Made by a program: the position numbers and the translations under genes
Shown here: in pieces, positions 48,593 through 59,400 of the stretch
Layout of the letters: every line of letters begins with the position of its first letter
Numbering within the stretch: the stretch's first letter is position 1
Notes under the pieces: model-generated
Database searches by the model: none
Seen by the model: only the letters and a program-made list of their open reading frames with translations
Told to the model about the DNA's origin: nothing
Assembly (NCBI RefSeq): GCF_032854445.1
Contig: NC_088301.1
Coordinates: 29,746,402 to 29,810,401, forward strand
Source of the DNA: Liolophura sinensis
Lineage: Eukaryota; Mollusca; Polyplacophora; Chitonida; Chitonidae
Reading direction: 5' to 3'
DNA: 64,000 nt

Positions 48593-51529
48593 GAAATTGT
48601 GACCATAAGATTACACATTTGTTGAATGAAAAACTACCTACCTCAATTTCAAAATATAATCCGGTTATAATATTAGTCAATTTATTTGATTCATGTTCAC
48701 CGTTGTCCAGACTCCAAAGGAAAGTCAGAAAATGCACAGAAAGGGACCAAAACGAAGAAGATATCGCTGATTGACTCAACCGGAAAGACATTTCGAAATT
48801 ACAAATTGCACCAGCTCAAAAGATGCTCAAGGCTTCACGGCAAGCGCGAGTGTAGAGTTATGGGATCGTTGTAAAATTTCTCGGATCATTCCGACTGTGT
48901 GTGGGTTTAGTTGATTATCATCTCATAACTTGCTGCACGATCTACACTTTCACGCAGGACATCATAGCAAGCCTTCATTTGTATGCTATATGATATTCAC
49001 CCAGAGTCTAGGCAGGAAACTAGTACAAATTAACATCTGCTCAAATCATTTCCACCACAGGTAAGCATTCAGTGTTTGGCTCGTGTTTTTTGTGTCCACT
49101 GCGCCTATAACTTTCGATGATTGATCGGTGTATCAATGCACAAATATTTGTGTTGTTTTTGGAGGCTCGTCGAATAAAATTACTGAATACTTTATGTAGT
49201 TACAGAATCAAGAATAGAGTGCATATATTTTATATACTTCATCAATGAAACCATACTTTGCTCGTTTTTATTACACAGGTTTTAGTTCTAAGCAAATTTC
49301 AAAATCTTCCCTTCAACCATCAAGCAACCGTGCCGGCATATAATAAATGATATAGTGGCTTATTGCAAGCGACATATAAACGCCTGTCCGCTTGAGGGGT
49401 GGAGTCATACTCCTTACAGCACATGCGTCGCCCGCTACCTTTCGATTTACATCACTGCCACCAATAGAAAAGCTTGACCTTTGGAGCATGTGAGACGCTC
49501 TTAGACTTGTTAAGATTAGCCCCATCACTTGTGTCCTCTCGCGGAACTATTTAATCAGCATTCATCAATGAAATTGTTTTAGGTGTTGGTCAGACTTATG
49601 TTGCACATTCTCTAGTAAAGAGAGTGCATGTGTATAAAATATTATTGGAGACGAAAGTTGAGAGGAATTGTTTAGGTTTTCTCACATCACTTCCTCCCTC
49701 ATCACCGTGACCTTAGGTGACCTCGGCGTTGCTCAGGATTCCCATACAAAATTTGCTATTGGTGGCAGTGATGTAAAGCAAAAGGTAGAGAGCGACGCAT
49801 GCACTGTAAGGAGTATAGGGCAGAGGAACCGGAGTCTGAGGAGAGTGTCGTGTCTCAACTGGTTCCTCCAAACATTGAACCATATGTATTTGCATATTTA
49901 CTGCACTAGCCTTAAGAAATTTTAAATGAGTATCGTAACTTAGATTTGGTATCAAAGCTACGAAAGAGCTTGTCTGTATGAGAAACGGGGCATCAAAAAC
50001 ACAACATTCCCCTCGTGTCATTGTACTTTACATGTATGCAACACTTAAGCTCAATACATTTATGTACAATGTACTTTGTAAGATAACACCTTTAACATTC
50101 TAATTAATATTTCGTTAGCAGTTACTGGACGACGACGGTCGAGGTATGGCATCATCTATTTCTGAAGGATACAATTCTACATTCCCAACAATCCTCAAAA
50201 CACCTTTCTAAAATCCGCAAAACTCTCACAATAAGGTAATCTAAGAAACTCTGTGATGGTGAAACAAATAAGGTATCTATTTATTTCATTTATTGTAGCT
50301 TGTGCTATACCCAAAAGCACTTATCGAGAAAGGCGGCAGTAACATGCATTACTTCGGCGAAGAAGTTATACTTTTGCTTGTGTTTGTGTGTCTTTCTGCA
50401 ACTTTGCAGAAAATAGTGAGCAGGGATTTGGATGAAATCTTGTGCAGAGGTTTATATTGAACTAAATTAATTTGGAGCAGGATGTACATGAAAGAGTTTT
50501 TTTACTGAAAATACTTTTTCATCACTGTCGATTTGTAGCGAGGGAATTTCTAAATTCAGCTGTGGTAGTGTTTTGCAGTCTTGGAATGCTGTCTAGCTGT
50601 TGACGTAATGCACTAGATAAACATCCAGAAGTATAAAGACAGCGCGGTGACCAGCGTTTGTACAACGGCATTTGACTTTATCCTATCCAATGCCCATAGC
50701 AAAAATCGAAGCACTATAATACATGCTTAGTTTTTAGCTTTAGTTAATAATCATTTTGCGGATTGGGCGTTCACATTCAACCATGGAATCTCATTGGTCA
50801 ACGGCTAACAGAGCCAAGGCAGTCTAAAAGGTTCCCTCAGAGAGAACCCTTCACATACGCAAATCTAGTTCACAACCAAGCAAAAATTCGTTGAGTGAAT
50901 GTTTATTACACAAACATGTAATCAGTCAGAATAGCAGTTAACCTGATAAAGAGAAATGCAAGTGTAAAGCCATATGATTGTGTATCAAAATTGCACACCT
51001 ACACAAAACGTATAACACAGCACGTGACCAACAGTTCCTAAAATTAAATGTACCGTAATGAACATGCAGAGTACTTCACCGACAATGTCATTTAAAAGGC
51101 AGAATATGAACTGCCGAAGGTATACAAAGTACATGTAGTGTATTTACATCAGTCTAGGGCCTTCAGGCATATATCTCTGCTCTTTATGTATGGGCAAGTC
51201 TGACCAAACAAAGAATATTGTTCTTTGACTATAAAACTTTGCCTTTCTATAAAACTGCCATGAGTAATAAGCTTAGCCAAGGTAGCTGCATGTGTAATGA
51301 TGAACTGCATCCTTAGTCTAACAGATTTGTGTAGGCGTACCTTCACAACACTTGCATATAGCACTATATACATCTGCATCAATCACACAGCAAGCTGTTC
51401 AAAAAAAAAGCTTGATTGATTGATTGGTGTTTGAAGTTCAACAACTTGTGACTGTCAGAAGACAGCCACTACCATCATTCACGGAAAGAGCTTTAGATGG
51501 CTTTTCACTTCAGGTTTATATTTATCTGA
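48593..51529. other. No recognised gene; repeats
   Basis: Contains the inverted repeat at 49408-49815. A stretch near 50185-50290 matches words at 63025-63075 ('cctcaaaacacctttc', 'aataaggta'). A stretch near 50368-50450 ('tttgcttgtgtttgtgtgtc', 'ggatttggatgaaatcttgt') looks like a common animal dispersed repeat. Confidence 0.4.
49408..49815. repeat. 60-bp inverted repeat with 288-bp spacer
   Basis: Arms 49408-49467 and 49756-49815 are reverse complements with about six mismatches in 60 by hand count. They begin TACTCCTTACAG and end ATCACTGCCACCAATAG. This may be a foldback element or a MITE-like remnant; no flanking duplication was identified. Confidence 0.8.
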
Positions 51530-51645
51530 TTTATTTGACAGGTGCTTTACGCCATACTCAAGATTTTATTTATTTGGTTGGTATTTTACACGGCACTCAG
51601 GAATATTTCACTAATACAAAACCGCCTGCATTATTGTGAGACTGT
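51530..51645 (-). mobile_element. Two nested or tandem SINE family A tail pieces
   Basis: Two tail-side starts follow each other: 'gacaggtgctttacgccata' with 'ctcaagattttatttatttg', then 'gttggtattttacacggcac' with 'tcaggaatatttcactaata'. The second copy inserted into or next to the first; both lack heads. Confidence 0.75.
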
Positions 51646-52854
51646 ATACTCAAGAATATTTATGTTATATGGCAGCGATTTATGTTGCGTAACCTTTAAT
51701 CCATGGTCTAATTAAAAGCCTTTCAAATCCGAGTGTATTATTCTCTCTTTTGTCATTTGTTATCAAAGTATATATATCAAAGTATATATATCAAAGTAAT
51801 GAATTTCTAATACTAGGGATGTACACCCACATCCTATGGGAACAAAAATCAGCTTCATACCCAGAAATATAATAATAAACACCTTCAGATCAATGACGTT
51901 TTACGACGTTTCCTAACTTAGCGGTATTCCTAATGACTGACCATATTCTACAAGGTAAGATGAAATAACAGGTAAATGACAATGTATCTCGTATATATTT
52001 TGTGACCAAATCATAACACGTCAATCGGTTTTATTTTTGATCCACAGTAAACTATGAGCACAGAGAACCTCTCACACACGTGACTGTGCAATGTATCTGA
52101 CACAGCAACATCATTCCCAACAGCTCTCTGAAATCAGGACAAAACACACATGCATCCAGACGGATTAAATATAAAATATTTTCTGCAATCATGAGGCAGA
52201 CATAATATAAATATTAATAATGGCAATATACATACTGAAAAAAAATTACCACAAAAGCTGGCATAGGGCTACTTGAAAACCATTTTTTTCTCCCGACACA
52301 AACACATTCAGCTCTACATATGATATACACCAATAACTCTGAAGATATCAAGAATTACCTGCTCTCCCATATGTATATATTATCATCCTCTAGCTGCAAT
52401 CATTTTATGTGTGGTTTGTGTTTCTATTTTAGCGAAAAGTTTAAAATTGCAATGATGCATTTTACTACGTAGTACTTTGTCAACCAATTAATGATATACC
52501 GAAATGAATGCAGGCAGACAGGGTAGTGAGATTTGTTAGGAGTTATTCAGAAACATTAAAATGTGATGTACACCTGACTTTTCTTGTTGGGCACTGAAGA
52601 AAGGAAACGGTACAAAAGCCTGGATGTATGCAACGAGTGCAAACTTACAGCTCACACAGTGCAACATCTATGTGCGAGACAGAAGAGAGAAAGCAGATGA
52701 AAGTATGTGAGAAATCATCCAAAAATAGTTTATAAGCAGCAGGGATAAGACCATGAAAAAGGAGTGACCCATTAACGGATAATGTCCACAAAAATTGAGC
52801 ACAACAACGTGGAAATACGGGTAAAACAACACGTAAAGCCATAGACAAAACAGA
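51646..52854. other. No recognised gene
   Basis: AT-rich. Contains short 'tcaaagtatatata' repeats near 51763-51800. No supportable exon. Confidence 0.4.
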
Positions 52855-53170
52855 GAACTACACAAACAAGGAGTTATAAAATCTGAATGCCTTAAAGTCA
52901 CAACTACACGTACAGCAATAGACAAAACAATGTACACAAACCACGACTGATAAAATCTGAATGTCTTAAAGTCACAACTACATGTACAGCAATGGACAAA
53001 ACAATGAAAACAGACCGACTCATAAAATCTGAATGCCTTAAAGTCACAACTACACGTACAGCAATAGATAAAACAATGTACACAAACCACGACTCATAAA
53101 ATCTGAATGCCTTAAAGTCACAACTACACGTACAGCAATGGACAAAACAATGAACACAAACCATGGTCGA
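52855..53170. repeat. ~74-bp tandem repeat, about four copies
   Basis: Units contain 'aaatctgaatgccttaaagt', 'cacaactacacgtacagcaa' and 'ggacaaaacaatg'. The 'atctg' anchors at 52882, 52956, 53028 and 53102 give spacings of 74, 72 and 74. The Val/Phe/His-rich minus-strand frames over it are artefacts. Confidence 0.93.
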
Positions 53171-54104
53171 GTCCTAAAAGGTAAATGTAAAAACCACATG
53201 TACAGAATCTTATCGAACGTATTGTCCTAGCTGTCCCAGTTGTCCTAAGGACAGGCCATACAAAAACCATGGACAAGAGAACAGTTAACCTGGGAAGTTA
53301 CAACAGCACTAATGTTCGTATTTAGTTAAGAAACCACAAATACACAAGACCACAACAAAGCCTCGCAGTTAAAACAAGTAGAGCACTCAAGAAAATGGCA
53401 AATTCAAAAGGTGACAAGAGAAAAATGTTACATACGGTATGGTATGTTAGATTACGGTTAAAGCAGTCCAGAGAGCAGTACCATTTAACACACATCTGAC
53501 TCATGAGATCAGACAAAATGAGAATGAATGGCTAAGATTGCATCTGATTAAAACACTTCATACATTAGCTTTTGACAGAGCTGCAGTAAAATGACTCAAT
53601 AATGAAGACTTGAAAGAAGATCGTTTATAATCTAAAAAGTTTCGCACATGACCCTAAATTGCAACAGGCTGATCAAAACACGTTAAAATACTGTAATATA
53701 CTTGTGGCACGTCTTGTACATACTTGATTTTTCTCAAAGCTCGGCTTTACATGTACGCAAGGGTGTTTTTCATTTGGCACAAAATCTGCATGTTATGAGC
53801 AATGCATGGCGATTTAAACAGAAGGCTTATAAATAAACATGTAGCTTGCAGCATGAACAATAATAAGCATGGATCGTATTTGCTGATTCAAGTAATACAG
53901 ATCAAAATATGGCACAGAAAAAGTTGTTGATGTGGCCAGATTACATGTATTTATACATAATAGTATTATAATTTGTTTCTCTTTTGTATGAAAAAAACTT
54001 TTAAGTATTCCCATGCAATTAAATGCTTACATCGAATCCATTTACAAAATCAATATTGCAAAAAGTGAAATGTGAGATGATGGATGCTGACACTTATTTA
54101 TTTC

Positions 54105-54355
54105 ATTATTGTTTGATGACATACTCAAAAAAATGTTCACTTATAGGATGGCTAAAAGTTTTATGAGTGGAGGAAACGTGAGCTGCTTACGATAAACCTC
54201 AGACTTTTGGCAAGATACTGATGAACTTTTCCACATGTAACGTGCAGCTATATATACCATGATGGTGAAGGACATGGTGAATTGAACAGCCACACATGCG
54301 GCATCGACTGATTATTGCTACCAAGGCTCCACAAGCAGTGAGAGCCGCGGAATTC
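54105..54355 (-). mobile_element. SINE family C copy, diverged
   Basis: Shares 'gtggaggaaac', 'ttccacatgtaacgtgcag' and 'ccaaggctccacaagcagtg' with 44790-45121, plus a family-A-like tail start ('gacatactcaaaaaaatg'). The head is missing. Confidence 0.6.
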
Positions 54356-54728
54356 TACATGTAACTGTAAAACAATTTTTGTTTTTTAATAATCTTGAAT
54401 GAGAATATGGCACTTGTCAAAATCAAACTGGGGGAAGTGATGGGTTTGCACTTGACATGTAACAAGGTAAATACACAGAGCCCAACAAAAATGTAGACAC
54501 ATAAAAATGAGGTTGTCAATAAATAATCCATATACCTTAACATGAAAGGGGCACAAAATCCACGGCCTTTCACACACCTGTGAGACAAATAAGCTCGAGC
54601 TAGCTGAATTACTGGTACTCACATCAAATCTGAATACAGCTTCTGGGAATTAAACGCAACCCAGTAGAAAATGTACCCGAGGATCTTCTATTGCTAACCA
54701 ATCACCATCGATTCTGTTAAATGCTTAA

Positions 54729-54752
54729 TATGTATATATATATCTATATATC

Positions 54753-54780
<28 letters not shown>
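54729..54780. repeat. (TA)n / TATC microsatellite
   Basis: About 50 bases of TA interrupted by TATC units. Confidence 0.95.
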
Positions 54781-54783
<3 letters not shown>

Positions 54784-55654
54784 TAGCTGCCGCTGATCTG
54801 TGCTAGTCAATCAATATCAGAATCCGGAGAAGCAAATATTAATCAAATTTGTAATTATACTGTAATTCTTCAAACTTTTCACGTTTGAAAGGTGTTTTAT
54901 TGAAGCATATTGTGAAGGCATTATTCTGTTTTGACTCATAAAATTATACTTTTTGTGAAGCCATGAAATTTGTCAATCCTCTCCAAAATCAAGTCAAAAA
55001 ATGCGTACCTTGCACTGGAAATTATTCTTTCATAATGAGAGGAGGTTGAAGAATGAGGGTATCAGTGACTTCTAGGTGTGTGTAGACATACTCTGGTATG
55101 AATGTAACATTAAATTTATTTCTTTTATGTGGTATCACAAAAATTGTTAATCAAGATGCTAAATATATGTATACATCTGTATCTGCAAAATTTGTACTAT
55201 CAGAATTAGCTGAATTTGATAGTACACAATTTGACTAGAATAAAATACATATTTATACAGATGAACTCCACTGAAATGTAGTCCAATCAGGTATCAGTCA
55301 ATCCAGAGATACAAATGTGGGGAACTAAAGATGAATGACCATGGTCACTTGATGGACTAGATGAAATCAACATTACAGGATGGGAATGTACCAATGTCAA
55401 AGTTCAGCAATCAACACTTTCTATGAAAAATAATCAAAGTGATGAAGCCATCATGTAAAAGTGAATCACTCACTGGATGAGGCTGAAAGAGCAACGAAAA
55501 CTGTCATCAGAAATCAACGACCTTTGGGGAAATCCCTTTTGATTGAACAAACTACATTTTAAATGTGCCTCCCTTGTAAGTGTACTTTCCAATAATTATG
55601 TGTACAATGCTCCCTTAAATCGCTAACATGTGAAAAAAATTGTGACATTAGGTG

Positions 55655-55660
55655 TTTATT
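55655..55660 (-). terminator. Candidate polyadenylation signal of the phosphatase gene
   Basis: AATAAA on the minus strand, about 690 bases after the stop codon, the first canonical hexamer I found downstream. Not confirmed by any cleavage-site evidence. Confidence 0.3.
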
Positions 55661-56350
55661 TAGTGTAGATAAAGCCACATTTTGTACAGTTCCTACCGTT
55701 TGGCATTTTCTACCGTCTCTGCCACAATGATATATACATATAGAACAGAAAAAAATTCCTGCAGAAGAAAATCATCCAAACATTCCAATACTTTCAAATC
55801 ACACACACAGACAAATAAACTAGATTAATGATAGGTATTGCAAAAATGGAATGTAATTTCGCCAACCACTCTCATATCACAAATCCTTCAATCTACTGGG
55901 GCTTGTGATGATTGCTGGGCTATCTGAAAGCAATCTCCACCAAGGGATTGATTGATGCACTGTGCTGCCAAAAGCTGCATGCAAATTTAACATGAAAGAT
56001 CAAGCCTTAGCTAATGCATATGGTGTACATGGGTACATAAACTGTTTATGTACATGTACCTACAATGAGACGATTCCAAATATGAGAAAATATGAGAAAA
56101 GCTTTTCCAAAAAGCTCTGCTCCAAGACAAGTTGTTCTGAAATTGATTATACAGTACATATACGTACATTTAAAAACAAATACTGCCCATGTACACTGAT
56201 GAGATTTGATCCCACGTTTTCCCCCAGAACATGTGTTCATATATAAAATGTTGACTGGGAAGATAAAGAAGTCAGTCAGTTCAAACAGTATTTGGTGAAC
56301 TTCAACAGGAATATTCGTCAGTCGGTGTCTTTGATGAAACGATTCAAGTT

Positions 56351-56425
56351 TTACTTGAAATTTGAGTAGGTCTGGAAACTCTCCAGGAAAGCAACCACTG
56401 AATCAAAACATGCCTGATACTGGGC
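56351..56425 (-). CDS. Phosphatase last exon (D2 C-terminal helix, stop)
   Basis: Acceptor TTTCGTTGTAG; 24 codons from AQYQACFDSVVAFLESF to YSNFK and a TAA stop, phase 0. It completes the helix that begins 'INRPQVIKNL' in the previous exon. Confidence 0.95.
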   Translation of the reverse strand, partial: AQYQACFDSVVAFLESFQTYSNFK

Positions 56426-59400
56426 CTACAACGAAAGAAACAAGATATATAATCTGCCATTTGTTAATTCAACAAATGTATGCATTATGCAATAATAAAT
56501 TGATTTAAAACCATTTCACTGGAGTTTTATGCCACTTACAAGGACATTTCCTTCACATAATTCACACAGAATTCAGATATAATACACTCAGGAATAAAGA
56601 ACACAATTTACAAAACAATCTGAAATTGTTCCATACACAATAAAATATTGCTAAGGTTTGTTATTTATTTCATCAGTGTTCTTTACCTGTCTTTATGAAG
56701 ACATTTTCTTGTTATTTGACAAGAGAGGCACTTAAAGTGTGGAGTATTGTGGAAATGTTATTGATTCTCTGAGTAACCAGTGATTGTAACTGAAGCCATC
56801 AAGAAACATCAATACTTCCATGGTTTTATTTCATTTCGCTTGATTTATTTCATTGTAACGTTTCTATGTACATTCTAATATCGTTGTCAAGCACGTTAGA
56901 ATGTACATTCTACCTTGCTTTTCTTTGCAGGCCCTGCGCAAATATACATATGACCTTTCAAACAACACACTAGCCAGTATGTTTACCTCCCCGAGTTAAT
57001 ATCATTTCATGCTGTTTATGTCTACAAATAAAAGAATTTGAGTTTGTTTACATATCAGATTTGATTTTATGATTTATACAAAAGTGAAGTATCGGAATGT
57101 CCTTCTGTGATAAAAGTATTATTTCGCACAGTTTATAGATATCAATTTTGTTTTTATATTTGTGATATTTTACCCCCAGATGCCATGACATGAAAAAAAA
57201 AATAATACACATACAGTAAACTTTTACATTCCTATGTCATGTAACAATAAGACACAGCATCATACATACTCAGCTTTGATTTTTTTTTTTTTTTTTTGAT
57301 TGGTGTTTTACGCCGCACTCAAGAATATTTCACTTATACGACGGTGGCCAGCATTATGGTGGGTGGAAACCGGGCAGAACCCGGGGGAAACCCACGACCA
57401 TCCGCAGGTAGCTGACAGACCTTCCCACATACGGCCAGAGGGAAAACCAGCATGAGCTGGACTTGAACTCACAGCGACCGCATTGGTGAGAGACTCCTGG
57501 GTCACTATGCTGCGCTAGCGTGCTAACCAACTGAGCCACGGAGGCCCCTACTCAGCTTTGAAATATCTAGGTTAACTGCATCGGCCTAAGCTTGTCGTTG
57601 ATTGGTCTAAAATCCGCAACCTCTGTTGAGGGACAGAAAGAGAAGGGCAGCATGAAATTGCCGCTTTTGCCCCATTTCCTTCATTTTTGGAGGTACAATA
57701 GACGTTAACACCTTCGTCTAATCAAATCCTGCGAATGCGAGTTGACTCAGTACGAAGCAAGGTTGAGCGGTATCGGGTTACACAACAAACACTGCTGTAG
57801 CGGTGTCAAAGCCTTAATCGAAACATTGCAATGAAATAAATCAAAAAATTGTTATCCATAGAGAAGCCGTGTGATGTTATTCTCTCAACTTCTAAATGCC
57901 TCTCACTGAATTTATGTCTGTCCGTGTAAACTGACCAGGTTTTTTATGACTTGTGGCCTGTTGATTCTCATCTGTTTCACAGTCTGGAGGATGTTAACTT
58001 CTTGATCAGTCTTCAGTCTCTCCAGGATTCCAGACACAGCGCAATACAGACCACACTTGTCTGCCCCATTCCTGCAATGTACAACCAAATTGTCTGCATG
58101 TTTAATTTCCCCAAAATCACAAAGTTTATTTTCAAAAAGAGGTTTGGCCTGTAGTCCTACACCACTGCATGTTAATACATATACCAAAATGTGTGGACTG
58201 AATTACTTAATTGTTTATTTGACTGCTGTTTTAAACCGTAAGAATTTTGTGCTTATATGTCAGCGGCCAGCATCATACTGGAAGGAAACTAGGCACAGCC
58301 TTCCAGGGGGTAGCTATGACCATGTGCAGGTTGATCACAGACCTTCTCACATACAGCCAGAAGGGAAGCCAGCATGAGCTGGAGTTGAACTCACAGCGAC
58401 TGGATTGGAGAGAGGCTCCTGTCATTGTGTTGCCCTGGTGGCTCCCTATGTGGATTGAGTGAGTGAGTGAGTGAGTGAGTGTTTGGGGCTTAATGTCGTA
58501 CTTAACAATTTTTCAGTCATATGACGGCAAAGGAGTCCTTAGAGTGCATGTAATGTGCCTCCTTGTTGCAGGACGGATTTTCCACCGCTCTTTTATCTAG
58601 TGCTGCTTCACTGAGACGCCTTACTGAAGGTAAGTAAGCCGCCCCGTTATACTGATACTGGACAACCAGTTGTAGCACTATCCCCTTCATGCTGAACGCC
58701 AAACGAGGAAGTTACAACTTCCTCCTTCAAGATCTTAGGTGTGACTCGACCCAGGATTGATCCTGGATTTATCGCTCCTGAAGCGGATGCTGTACAAACT
58801 GCGCTATCAGGGCCGATTCCTATGAGAATTGAGCAAAGTGTGGTACTAACATGCAGTGTACAATAACAGGTCCCTGGCCAGACTGCTGCCTCCACCTATC
58901 CACCTCTTCTATCAGCGTCACTAGGTCGCCAGGGTTTGATGGCACATCTCTACCCTCAGGCCAAAACTTGACCACAAACTGCTTCACAGTAAATGGCACC
59001 TTGTCAGGCTGAAATGGAGAGATCCGTTTACACTGAATGATTTCCGGTTACCGAAGATATATACAAGTAATTATTGGAGGAGACAAAGAAATCTTTATGA
59101 TCACAACTAAGATAAAAGCACAATAAATGGTAAACTAATCTGAGATGAAAACTATCTAAACAGCAAATTAGATTACCTCAAGTCTTTGATCACTGCTGAA
59201 CACTTCCAAGCAGATGTCTACTGTTTAATCTAACTATATGCTTGGGGTTTTATGTTGTACTTAAACAGTTTTTCACTCATATGAAGACGAGGAGTCATCA
59301 GATGTGTTGTGAGTGATAATGGCAATATCAATAAACACTTTAATGTTGATACATTTAAAACTCCACAATAAAAACATATTTCCTTCAGGTCTACAGTTAT

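Larger units (their letters stand above)
53171..56350. other. Phosphatase 3' flank; UTR and repeats
   Basis: The 3' UTR of the phosphatase gene should start just below 56351. Holds a SINE family C copy (54105-54355) and a TA-rich microsatellite (54729-54780). No other gene was recognised; a plus-strand open frame at 55962-56246 overlaps the expected UTR and has no family resemblance. Confidence 0.5.

Noticed and set aside
52668-53164. Overlapping hydrophobic minus-strand open frames that look like membrane proteins
   Set aside because: They follow the 74-bp tandem repeat, and the frame changes between copies.
55962-56246. 94-codon plus-strand open frame
   Set aside because: Antisense to the expected phosphatase 3' UTR, with no family resemblance or splice support.
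57290-57548. A tRNA gene on the minus strand
   Set aside because: A- and B-box words are present, but the sequence continues into a SINE body with a poly-A tail and a target duplication.
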